This document shows, in pieces, positions 15,359 to 23,467 of a stretch of 64,000 nucleotides of DNA (position 1 is its first letter; the number at the start of each line of letters is the position of its first letter). Under the pieces are notes generated by a model that worked only from the letters and a program-made list of their open reading frames with translations, was not told where the DNA came from and did no database searches. The stretch covers positions 1 through 64,000 of the forward strand of contig JANRLV010000009.1 in the NCBI GenBank assembly GCA_033762195.1, written 5' to 3'. Source of the DNA: SpSt-398 sp033762195. Its GTDB lineage: Bacteria > Bacteroidota > Bacteroidia > Chitinophagales > Chitinophagaceae. The position numbers and the translations under genes are program-made.

Positions 15359-17920
15359 TTATTTGCTCCCCACATCATAACGCAGCGTAATTCCATAGGT
15401 CAACGGATCACCCAAAACGCCAGCATAGTGCCCGGCATTTCCGGCAGCCGGCAGCAATTGCTCGAAATAATCTTTATCAAGAATATTTCGACCCCATACA
15501 AAAAGCGATAATCCTTCCGAGGCCCTGAACCCTGCTCTGGCATTTAACAATACATACCCTTCAATATTTAAATACCTGGAGGGGCTTGGACTGGAAGAGA
15601 AAGACGAGCGGTAATAAATATCTGTAGCAAGGAATAGCTTCCCGGTGAACCGGTTCAATAATTTTTTATTCCCGGATTGAAGTTCAGCTCCGAGTGAACC
15701 CGCCCATTTGGAAATGCCAGGTAAGGTTTGTCCGGAAACATCTTTAAAAGCCGTCGATCCCCCTGTTTCCTCCAAAGGAACAGGAGCATTGGTAAATTTT
15801 ACATACTTTCCTTCGGTATAAGCAACAGAGGCCGTAAGGGAGAAATGGGTAGAGGCGTAATAGCTTCCATCCAGTTCGACACCCAAGACCTGCACGCGCT
15901 CGGCATTGGCCAGATATCCTCTGTTCACGCCAACTTCAGCGGTTTGTACGTTGGTCTGATAGTCTTTAATACCAGTGCGGTGAAAGACGAGGTTGAGGGT
16001 TGTTTTCTCACTTGGATGCGTCTTTACCCCCAATTCGGTATGAGTAACATATTCAGGTTTTATTCTTGCCAGTTCAACCAACACTTCTCCATTTGCAGTA
16101 GGCAGCCCTCCCAGGTTTACACCAACGGGCTTGTAACTGGTGGACACTGTAGCAAACGCATTGAAACGGCTGGAAGGTTTGTAAGCCAAGGTAAACTGTC
16201 CGGAAAAATTATGTTCGTCAGCATTCGCTTTAAAAGCCTGGTCAGAATACACTTGTCGTTTCAATGCCAGCAAAGCAGCATCGGATGTTTGCAAACCTCC
16301 ATAGGTCTGACGCAAATAATCAACGTTCTTTTGATCATAATTGTAGCGAACTCCAGGTAAAAAATGCAGGTGCGGGATCAATTCCCAGTCAATCTGCGCA
16401 AATGCGGCCGCGCCAAATGATTTTAGTCGGGAGGTGGTTCGAATACCATATCCTTCAAATAATCCGGGGGTTGACCAATTGCTACTGGTGGTGCTTTGTG
16501 AAAAACGCCATTGTGCTGCGCCGGATTCTTCCGTATGGTAAGGATCGGTCTTCAGGTCTTGTCCAATAAGAAATACACCCACAACTCCACTCAGGTTCTT
16601 TGCCAGGTCACCAGCATACCGGAGTTCCTGGGTCCATTGATGGTGTTTGGAAGGTGCCTGCGAATACGTAAGCACCGGAAGTCCGGTAAAGTCCCGGTCA
16701 TTTGATGGATCCCATATCCAATAACGCCAGGCCGATGTGCTTGTTAAAGTACCGTTGCCCAATTTGAAATCCAGGTTCACCGAAAAACCTCCGAGATCAT
16801 TCCCCGAACGCCAGGTGGTATTGTGGTCAATTAACCGGTCAAAGGGGTTGCGACTGGGAAGGTCATAGTTCAGATCTGCAATGATCTGTTCAAATTGCCG
16901 ATAAGGCGCCCGTAGGGTTGGAGCCACCCCTGCCACAACCTGTGCATATCCATTCGGCCGTTGACGTGAAGCATCTCCCACAAAAGTGATATCTATCTTC
17001 TCCGAGGGTTTGAATAATAACTGACCCCTGATGCCGAGATTGTTCAGGTCATTCACCCCTTTCTGTGTATTTACATCCGTCAATACTCCATCACGCTGTG
17101 TACCTGAAAAGGATAAACGTCCGGCCCATTTTTTTCCCAATGGCCCGGTAATGGAACTTTTAGCCTGCACAAAACCGTAGTTGCCATAACTGACTTCCAG
17201 GTGTGCACCTGCCGTAAAACGAGGCGCCCGGGTGGTAATATTAAAAGCCCCTGCTGTGGTGTTCTTGCCAAACAACGTACCCTGTGGGCCCCGTAATACC
17301 TCTATCTGATCAATATCAATAAAATCCAATGTCGTGGCTGCCGGCCGTGCATAATAAACCCCATCAACATAAAATCCAACGCCTGGATCAATGCCATCAT
17401 TTGTCAATCCAAAGGTGGATCCAATGCCACGAATGTTAAGGGTAGTGTTGCGGGGATTGGAAGAGTATAATTGTACGGTCGGTACGAGTTCCTTTACCCT
17501 GTTCACATTGAATGAACCCGACTCATCAATGGCTGAACCTCCCACCACCGAGATCGGTATCGGGATATCCTGCGCCGACTCGCGACGGCGACGGGAGGTA
17601 ACAACAATATTCCCCAGAATCTGGTTATTCAGCAATTTTATGGATAATCCCAAATGGTTTGAATCGTTTACTTCGATCTCCACCCCTCCGTAACCTACCA
17701 GCGTAATATATAATACCAAAGGCAAGGGCTGAATGGTCCGCAATGAAAACTGACCCGTTGAATCTGCAAGAGCAAACTCACTCTTTCCTTTTACCAGAAT
17801 GGAAGCACCTGCTGCCGGTTGACCATCCTCTGTCCGGATATTCCCCTGAATGGTTGTTTGTGCTACCACCAAAGTTGACCAGAATCCGGTAACCAACATC
17901 AGGTAAACGATCTTTCTCAT
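15359..17920 (-). CDS. TonB-dependent outer-membrane receptor
   Basis: This 853-residue protein starts with a Sec signal, then a carboxypeptidase-like regulatory domain (TTIQGNIRTEDGQPAAGASI, residues 22-100). A plug domain follows (DIPIPISVVGGSAID to IEVLRGPQGTLFGKNTTAGA), then a 22-strand barrel ending LTYGITLRYDVG. The plug and barrel sequence resembles the iron-complex or organic-substrate receptors of proteobacteria rather than SusC, and no SusD partner is present. Two copies of the sulfur-locus operator precede it. Together with its neighbours this points to import of a sulfur-containing compound or a cofactor for sulfur metabolism. The substrate is an inference. Confidence 0.92.
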   Translation of the reverse strand: MRKIVYLMLVTGFWSTLVVAQTTIQGNIRTEDGQPAAGASILVKGKSEFALADSTGQFSLRTIQPLPLVLYITLVGYGGVEIEVNDSNHLGLSIKLLNNQILGNIVVTSRRRRESAQDIPIPISVVGGSAIDESGSFNVNRVKELVPTVQLYSSNPRNTTLNIRGIGSTFGLTNDGIDPGVGFYVDGVYYARPAATTLDFIDIDQIEVLRGPQGTLFGKNTTAGAFNITTRAPRFTAGAHLEVSYGNYGFVQAKSSITGPLGKKWAGRLSFSGTQRDGVLTDVNTQKGVNDLNNLGIRGQLLFKPSEKIDITFVGDASRQRPNGYAQVVAGVAPTLRAPYRQFEQIIADLNYDLPSRNPFDRLIDHNTTWRSGNDLGGFSVNLDFKLGNGTLTSTSAWRYWIWDPSNDRDFTGLPVLTYSQAPSKHHQWTQELRYAGDLAKNLSGVVGVFLIGQDLKTDPYHTEESGAAQWRFSQSTTSSNWSTPGLFEGYGIRTTSRLKSFGAAAFAQIDWELIPHLHFLPGVRYNYDQKNVDYLRQTYGGLQTSDAALLALKRQVYSDQAFKANADEHNFSGQFTLAYKPSSRFNAFATVSTSYKPVGVNLGGLPTANGEVLVELARIKPEYVTHTELGVKTHPSEKTTLNLVFHRTGIKDYQTNVQTAEVGVNRGYLANAERVQVLGVELDGSYYASTHFSLTASVAYTEGKYVKFTNAPVPLEETGGSTAFKDVSGQTLPGISKWAGSLGAELQSGNKKLLNRFTGKLFLATDIYYRSSFSSSPSPSRYLNIEGYVLLNARAGFRASEGLSLFVWGRNILDKDYFEQLLPAAGNAGHYAGVLGDPLTYGITLRYDVGSK

Positions 17921-17935
17921 ACACTTGGTTTTATT

Positions 17936-17956
17936 AGTCTACTAATTTTATAGACT
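17936..17956. promoter_or_regulatory. Sulfur-locus operator, copy 1 (AGTCTAC-N7-ATAGACT)
   Basis: Thirteen of 14 arm positions match the consensus AGTCTAC-N7-GTAGACT. It lies 16 bp before the receptor ATG, inside the predicted 5' UTR. Confidence 0.75.
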
Positions 17957-18024
17957 TTTAATGAAAAAAAATAGCGCCGAAGCGAATAAGGGCTTTATCT
18001 ACTTGCCCCTTTTGCATATTTATT

Positions 18025-18045
18025 AGTCCACAAAAATAGTAGACT
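18025..18045. promoter_or_regulatory. Sulfur-locus operator, copy 2, overlapping a -7 box
   Basis: The sequence AGTCCAC-N7-GTAGACT matches 13 of 14 arm positions. On the minus strand its centre reads TATTTTTG (18031-18038), a perfect -7 box directed at the receptor gene. Binding would therefore block the promoter. Confidence 0.78.
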
Positions 18046-18068
18046 TTATGGTATCTCGTACATTTTTA

Positions 18069-19541
18069 TTAAAATATTTTTATTAAAATTCGTATGCTCC
18101 AAAGGATGACCACTGAACCCAGAAGTAAAAACGATGCTTTCCGCGGAAGTTTTCCGGCGAGTCTGGCGGCTATTGGGGCGGCCAGTACCCCACCGATCAC
18201 CAGGGCCATGATTACCTGCCAGTTCTGTACCCCTATCAGGGTAAAAAAGGTAAAGGCACTGGCGAGGGTAACAAAGAACTCGGTCAGGCTCACAGAACCG
18301 ACTACATAGCGGGGTGTACGACCTTTGGTGATAAGGGTAGAGGTAACAATAGGGCCCCACCCACCTCCTCCAAAAGAATCGAGGAAGCCGCCAGCTCCTG
18401 CGAGCCAGCCATATCGTTTGAATTTACGCTTGTTTCCCACGGTTCGAAAAGCATTCGCAAATATTCGAATGCCTAGTAAGAGTGTATAAGCGGCCATGGC
18501 CGGACGCAGATACTTCAGATGGGTATCATCAAAATAGACCAGCAGCAGGGCGCCAATTACTGCCCCGATAACACCGGGGATCACCAGGGCCTTGAATAAT
18601 TTTTTATTGACGTTTCCAAACTTGTAGTGGCTGTAGCCTGATGCGCCGCTGGTGAACATTTCCGCCGTGTGGATACCGGCACTGATGGCAGCCGGGCTCA
18701 CCTGGGCGGTTTGCAATACAATGGAGCTGGTAACCCCGTATCCCATACTCGTTGCCCCATCCACCATTTGTGCCAGAAATCCGGCCAGTACCATCCAATG
18801 AAAATTGGGGTCAAGGGTGCGGTACCAGGCCACCGTGTCGTCTGCCATTTCGCGAAGCGGGAGATAGGAAAAAATAAAATGCCCGATCAACATCAGGGCA
18901 AACCCGATCAGGGAATAGGTAGCGATCCTTCGCCAGCGACGGGCATTCAGGGTGTTCTCATTCTCAGAGAGAACCTTGGTGATATCATTGAGCTTTTTTA
19001 CTTTATAGGAAAAATCACCATCGAGTTTGTTCCTGACCTTATGCAGATTATCTATCACTTCTTCCAATTCACCGGGCAGGTGGTCATGCAGCACCTCTTT
19101 GATCCGCTTGGCCATGGTAGGAGATTTGCCATTGGTGGAAATGGCAATTTTCAGGTTGCCTTTTTGGACAATACTGCTCAGATAGAAATCACAAAGTTCA
19201 GGGGTGTCTGCCACGTTCACCAGTATGCCCGCTTCATCCGCTTTCTGCCGAACCTCTACATGAAGTGCCTGGTTATCCGTAGCAAGTATCACCAGGTCTT
19301 TCCCTTCCAGATCAGCATCTTCAAACTCACGCTGGTGTAAAACACAATGTGGGTGCCGGGCGATCAGTTTATGGATATCCTCTTTCACCTGAGGCGCGAC
19401 GATCGTGATACGTGCCTCGGGTGAATTGGTTAACAGCGCCTGCAATTTTTCAAGGCCTACATTTCCGGCTCCGACCAATAATGTTTCCAATTGGTCAAGC
19501 TTGAGGAAAATGGGATACAAAACATTCTTTTCTTTCTTCAT
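18069..19541 (-). CDS. Precorrin-2 dehydrogenase fused to a TauE/SafE permease
   Basis: With the ATG at 19541 the protein has 490 residues. Residues 1-200 are the CysG N-terminal fold, with FLKLDQLETLLVGAGNVGLEKL (NAD-binding) and STNGKSPTMAKRIKE. They would oxidise precorrin-2 to sirohydrochlorin and probably insert iron. After a linker near residue 210 come about eight transmembrane helices of the sulfite/sulfonate exporter family (AGFLAQMVDGATSMGYGV, GGFLDSFGGGGWGPIVT). The fusion joins the last step of siroheme synthesis to a transporter for sulfur oxyanions. The gene follows hemB by 25 bases. The direction of transport is unknown. Confidence 0.9.
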   Translation of the reverse strand: MKKEKNVLYPIFLKLDQLETLLVGAGNVGLEKLQALLTNSPEARITIVAPQVKEDIHKLIARHPHCVLHQREFEDADLEGKDLVILATDNQALHVEVRQKADEAGILVNVADTPELCDFYLSSIVQKGNLKIAISTNGKSPTMAKRIKEVLHDHLPGELEEVIDNLHKVRNKLDGDFSYKVKKLNDITKVLSENENTLNARRWRRIATYSLIGFALMLIGHFIFSYLPLREMADDTVAWYRTLDPNFHWMVLAGFLAQMVDGATSMGYGVTSSIVLQTAQVSPAAISAGIHTAEMFTSGASGYSHYKFGNVNKKLFKALVIPGVIGAVIGALLLVYFDDTHLKYLRPAMAAYTLLLGIRIFANAFRTVGNKRKFKRYGWLAGAGGFLDSFGGGGWGPIVTSTLITKGRTPRYVVGSVSLTEFFVTLASAFTFFTLIGVQNWQVIMALVIGGVLAAPIAARLAGKLPRKASFLLLGSVVILWSIRILIKIF

Positions 19542-19566
19542 AATCAGCTGGTCATGCAAAGTAAAT

Positions 19567-20571
19567 CTAATATTCCTGGCTTTTGATCCATTCCTTTGCT
19601 TCTTTCGCAGCATAGGAGATGATAACAGAGGCTCCGGCCCTTGTCAGAGCGGTCCATACTTCCAAATGGGCCAGTGCCCGGTTCGCCAATCCCTTCTCCA
19701 CCAGGGATTCCAGTGCCGCATATTCCCCACTCACATGATAGGCGGCAATGGGTTTACGTACCTCATCCGCTAATCGGACAATGATGTCTGTATAGTGCGT
19801 GGCTGGTTTGATCATAATGATATCTGCCCCTTCCGCATCATCCCGTATAGCGGTGGCAATCGCATCTTTTCCATTAAAGGGTGAAATCTGATAAGTTCTC
19901 CTATCCTTCAATCCATTATATCCAAATGACCCTGGTCCGGAGTGACAAGCATCCCGAAACGGCCCATACCATTGCGAACTAAATTTTGCCGCATAACTCA
20001 TGATCATCACTTCCTCTTTTCCCATGGCATTAAGAGCAGCCCGTATCGACCCGATCCTTCCATCGGTCATATCACTGGGTGCAATGCAATCCGCCCCGGC
20101 TTGTGCCAATTGAAGAGCATAGCGGGTCAGGACTTCAACTGTCAGGTGATTGATCAACCGGGTATGGTCTTTATCTAAAATACCACAGTGACCATGGGTG
20201 GTATAACTGCAAAGACACAGATCACTCGCTAACCAGATATCGTCTCCAAACTCCGCTTTCAATCCCCGGACCACCGAAGTGGCAAACGAAAAGTCAAATT
20301 GATCTGTCGTCTTTTTTGCAGGCACAGGAAACAGCAGAAATTTATGAATTCCCTGCGCGATACACTCGGTCACCTCTCCGGCAATTTCATCCGCTGGAAA
20401 CACGTAGATCCCGGGAAGGCCTTCTACCGTTCTCTTTTCCGCAATCCCTTCCTCCACAAATAAAGGCTGGATAAAGGCCCTGTGCGACAGATGTACATCG
20501 GCCACCAATTCCCTGACGAGGGTGCCCGTCCTTAACCGACGTTGACCGATGGGCTGGAAGATCTTCTCCAT
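19567..20571 (-). CDS. hemB: Porphobilinogen synthase (delta-aminolevulinic acid dehydratase)
   Basis: HemB condenses two 5-aminolevulinate molecules to porphobilinogen. The 334 residues contain the zinc-type metal site DLCLCSYTTHGHCG, the first active-site lysine in SYAAKFSSQWYGPFRDA and the second in IIMIKPA. The start ATG overlaps the 3' end of hemCD by 40 bases. It sits in a tight operon hemA-hemCD-hemB-sirC/permease, in order of use. Confidence 0.96.
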   Translation of the reverse strand: MEKIFQPIGQRRLRTGTLVRELVADVHLSHRAFIQPLFVEEGIAEKRTVEGLPGIYVFPADEIAGEVTECIAQGIHKFLLFPVPAKKTTDQFDFSFATSVVRGLKAEFGDDIWLASDLCLCSYTTHGHCGILDKDHTRLINHLTVEVLTRYALQLAQAGADCIAPSDMTDGRIGSIRAALNAMGKEEVMIMSYAAKFSSQWYGPFRDACHSGPGSFGYNGLKDRRTYQISPFNGKDAIATAIRDDAEGADIIMIKPATHYTDIIVRLADEVRKPIAAYHVSGEYAALESLVEKGLANRALAHLEVWTALTRAGASVIISYAAKEAKEWIKSQEY

Positions 20572-22058
20572 TGAATAAATGATTTGATCGTGGGAAATAC
20601 GACGGGAGCAAGTCCCGCCTGTTTCAATTGCTGTGCCGTTTCACCAAAAGGACAGGCATGAATCACATTGGGCTTCAATACGTCCTGATAAATTTCATAC
20701 TGCCCTTTACTGGTCCAGAATACCACATCCGCTTCATGGATGGCCTGGGCTAATTCCGGAATATACCGGGGAATCAACTGATGTGTGATCGCGGTTTTCC
20801 AACCTTTATCTTTCCAATGCCCGGCAGCTTTTTCATGGGTTAAAATCAGGACATCCGCTTTCTGAATTTGCAAAACGGGTTTTTGCCACAGAGGAAGCAG
20901 GCTCTCCAAGCCCAGCGCATCGGCACAACCTTCTACCTCGATACCTTTCCTGGCTAATTCAAACCAGGTCTTACTACCAGCCGCCCACACTCTTTTATGG
21001 CGAAGTAAATTAACCCAGTCCTCACCGTGTCTGGGATCACTGAGGCTCTTATAATTTGCAACATAGACCACCGGTTCCTCTATGAGATCGGGTGCGGGAA
21101 AAAATGAATAATCATAAAACGAACGCATATGCTCCGTACTGGAAAATATCGTTTTCCCATACCAATCAGGCTGTGGAAGCTGACCAAAGTGGGAAAACTC
21201 CTGTCCGGTATCATCCCTTCCGGCAGCATAGGTTGTTTTCTCCCCATCAAAATATAGAGTGGTTACGCCAAAGCGTTGCAGACAACCCTGCCCATACCGT
21301 AGCCCGGTCAACTTTTCCCGCACTGCATCCTCCCACATTTGCTCCTGGTTGATCGCCTCCAGGATGGAGGTCGTAGCCGCAACACCTGGTATAGCTTCTA
21401 CCACAATAGCACCCTGACAGGGCGCAGGAACACAATCCAACAGGGGAAGGACAATTATTTTAAACCCATATCCCTTAAATTCCTGTTCGATTGACGGCCA
21501 TAAACGATTCAGTCCTGCCGCGGCCAGAATGGTGCCGTCATATTCCCCCTGGTATAATTTTCTCAATCGCGTTTCCACATTTCCACGTATCGGCCGCGAT
21601 TCGATCCGGATAGGCATTGTTTGTTGAGGTAATGCCTTTTGTAAAAAATCCAGGGCCATTTCTTCCCTGCGCGGAGAGCAGGTACCTATGATGACCGGTT
21701 CTCCGTGTTTCACTTTTTCTTCCCATCCGGAACGGAGCAGGGCGATATCATGTGTATCCTCCCGGTCAACCACACCAAAGAGATGGTTCCCAAAAAAATG
21801 GGTGCTGCTCATATCTTTTAAAGAGTGTACCGCCAGGTCGGCTTCTCCCCGCTCCAAAGTCTGTACGATTTCATGGGTAAAAAAATCTGTTCCTTCTACG
21901 GTATGCAAAGGGATATCCGGCAACTGATCACCGCGGCTGCTCCGGGGGACCAATTCCACCTTTAGCCCCGGCATCACCGCCTCGATCTTCTTCCTAACGA
22001 TCTCCATCTGAATGAGGGAGAGCGCGGAGGCGCGTCCGGTCAGCCTGATTGTTGCCAT
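20532..22058 (-). CDS. hemC: HemC-HemD fusion: porphobilinogen deaminase and uroporphyrinogen-III synthase
   Basis: The 508 residues hold two enzymes in series. Residues 1-280 are porphobilinogen deaminase, with AVHSLKDM, TCSPRREEM, PIRGNVETRLRKLYQG and VPAPCQGAIVVE. C259 in GQGCLQRFG is the likely attachment site of the dipyrromethane cofactor. From about 285 on is a HemD-like half (FSSTEHMRSFYDYSFFPAPD, WTSKGQYEIYQDVL), which makes uroporphyrinogen III. The gene overlaps hemA by 65 bases and hemB by 40, so the set is strongly coupled. Confidence 0.92.
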   Translation of the reverse strand: MATIRLTGRASALSLIQMEIVRKKIEAVMPGLKVELVPRSSRGDQLPDIPLHTVEGTDFFTHEIVQTLERGEADLAVHSLKDMSSTHFFGNHLFGVVDREDTHDIALLRSGWEEKVKHGEPVIIGTCSPRREEMALDFLQKALPQQTMPIRIESRPIRGNVETRLRKLYQGEYDGTILAAAGLNRLWPSIEQEFKGYGFKIIVLPLLDCVPAPCQGAIVVEAIPGVAATTSILEAINQEQMWEDAVREKLTGLRYGQGCLQRFGVTTLYFDGEKTTYAAGRDDTGQEFSHFGQLPQPDWYGKTIFSSTEHMRSFYDYSFFPAPDLIEEPVVYVANYKSLSDPRHGEDWVNLLRHKRVWAAGSKTWFELARKGIEVEGCADALGLESLLPLWQKPVLQIQKADVLILTHEKAAGHWKDKGWKTAITHQLIPRYIPELAQAIHEADVVFWTSKGQYEIYQDVLKPNVIHACPFGETAQQLKQAGLAPVVFPTIKSFIQWRRSSSPSVNVG

Positions 22059-23235
22059 GCAGTATTTTTTTTAAACTATATGCCAGGTGTTGGATATGAC
22101 GCGTTTCATGACGCGCTGTAACGATAATGCGTAAACATTCTTCGCCAACTGGTACTGTAGGATAATTGATGGGTTGTATATAAATGCCCTGCTCATTCAA
22201 TAAACGGTCGGCTACCATGCGGCAGGCAGCAGCCCCAGGCACGGGAACAATGGTGATATGCGAGGAATTATTTAAAAATTGAACCCCTTCTCTTTTTAAA
22301 GCCGCTCTCAACTCATTCACCTTGGAAAAAAGCAATCCACGGTCAGCTGTTTGTATAAGGGAAATGCTTTTGAACGCTGCGCTGCAAATGGCCGGGGGCA
22401 ATGAGGTAGTAAAAATAAATCCGGGGGCATGGCTGCGTATAAAATCGATCAGGTAGGAAGCGCCGGTTATATATCCCCCAAATACGCCAATGGCTTTGGA
22501 TAGGGTACCATTTAAAATATCGATCTCCGATTGGAGCCCTTCGCGTTCCAATATTCCAGCCCCTTCGGGACCATATAAACCAACCGCATGTACTTCATCC
22601 ACATACGTGAGTGCCTGGTATTTTTTAGCCAGGTCAATGATCTCCTTCACCGGGGCGATCGATCCACTCATAGAATAGACCGATTCAAAAACGATCAACT
22701 TCGGGGTATCCACCGGCAAGGCGCGAAGCAAGGATTCTAAATGCACCACATCATTATGCCGGAATATGAATTTTTTATTCTTGCACCCGCGCATTCCCTC
22801 GATGATGGAGGCATGGTTTCTTTCATCCGAAAAGAAAACAAGTCCATCCATATGCCTCGCCAAGGTTTGAAGCGTAGTGAGATTGGCCTGATAGGCTCCA
22901 TTGAAAAGCAGGGCTGCTTCCTTCTTATGCCATTGGGCCAGGAGTTTCTCCAACTCCAGATGGTACACAGTTGTACCGGAAATATTACGTGTACCCCCAC
23001 TACCGGCTCCTGCCCGGTACCCCGCATATGACAATCGTCCAATCACTTCTTCGCGGGTGCTCATGCCCAGGTAGTCATTGCTGCACCAATTCACCGCACT
23101 CCGCCTGGCACCATCCTTACCCTGATAGTAAAACTGGGGGAAATGCTGGGCGCTCTTATTCACCTCCAGGAAATAGCGGTAACGCCCCTCCTGTTTCAAT
23201 GACTCCAACTTTTGCTCCACGATCTCCCGGTACAT
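21994..23235 (-). CDS. hemA: 5-aminolevulinate synthase (C4/Shemin pathway)
   Basis: This PLP enzyme of the alpha-oxoamine synthase family makes 5-aminolevulinate from glycine and succinyl-CoA. The signatures point to ALAS rather than BioF or Kbl: WCSNDYLGM at 50-58, GGTRNISGTTVYHLELE from 80, DERNHASIIEGMRG, TYVDEVHAVGLYGPEGAGI, the PLP lysine K247 in LNGTLSKAIG, and IYIQPINYPTVPVGEE near the end. The length of 413 residues matches alphaproteobacterial ALAS. Many Bacteroidota make ALA from glutamyl-tRNA, so this gene in a siroheme operon is notable. Its promoter overlaps an operator copy. Confidence 0.93.
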   Translation of the reverse strand: MYREIVEQKLESLKQEGRYRYFLEVNKSAQHFPQFYYQGKDGARRSAVNWCSNDYLGMSTREEVIGRLSYAGYRAGAGSGGTRNISGTTVYHLELEKLLAQWHKKEAALLFNGAYQANLTTLQTLARHMDGLVFFSDERNHASIIEGMRGCKNKKFIFRHNDVVHLESLLRALPVDTPKLIVFESVYSMSGSIAPVKEIIDLAKKYQALTYVDEVHAVGLYGPEGAGILEREGLQSEIDILNGTLSKAIGVFGGYITGASYLIDFIRSHAPGFIFTTSLPPAICSAAFKSISLIQTADRGLLFSKVNELRAALKREGVQFLNNSSHITIVPVPGAAACRMVADRLLNEQGIYIQPINYPTVPVGEECLRIIVTARHETRHIQHLAYSLKKILHGNNQADRTRLRALPHSDGDR

Positions 23236-23247
23236 GTGTAATTTTAT

Positions 23248-23268
23248 ATCCTACAAAAATAGTAGACT
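23248..23268. promoter_or_regulatory. Sulfur-locus operator, copy 3, at the hemA promoter
   Basis: The sequence ATCCTAC-N7-GTAGACT matches 12 of 14 arm positions. On the minus strand its centre is TATTTTTG (23254-23261), the predicted -7 box of hemA, which ends 18 bases before the ATG. Confidence 0.75.
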
Positions 23269-23370
23269 AAATAACCCCACCCAAATTAATCTGTTGATAC
23301 AAACGGTGGTTAGTTGGCGTTATAACAGAATATTATTTTGTGATGCGGGGCGCCCACCTTAATTTTGAAT

Positions 23371-23391
23371 AGTCTACTCAAATAGTAGATT
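23371..23391. promoter_or_regulatory. Sulfur-locus operator, copy 4, upstream of sir
   Basis: The sequence AGTCTAC-N7-GTAGATT matches 13 of 14 arm positions and lies 76 bp before the sir ATG. No clear TAnnTTTG box for sir was found downstream of it. Confidence 0.75.
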
Positions 23392-23467
23392 ATTAGTTTA
23401 TATATATCCGACTATCGTTAAATCGATAGCAAGGATTCCATAAGTTTTAAAATCAAAAAATCCCGGT

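Noticed and set aside
17936..18045. Operators as IscR type 1 sites
   Set aside because: They share the GACT word, but the half-site order and 7-base spacer differ from the IscR type 1 consensus I know; a related Rrf2 site remains possible.
19542..19613. Start of the SirC-permease fusion at 19613
   Set aside because: This would overlap the end of hemB and place 24 unrelated residues before the conserved start LYPIFLKLDQLETLLVGAG.
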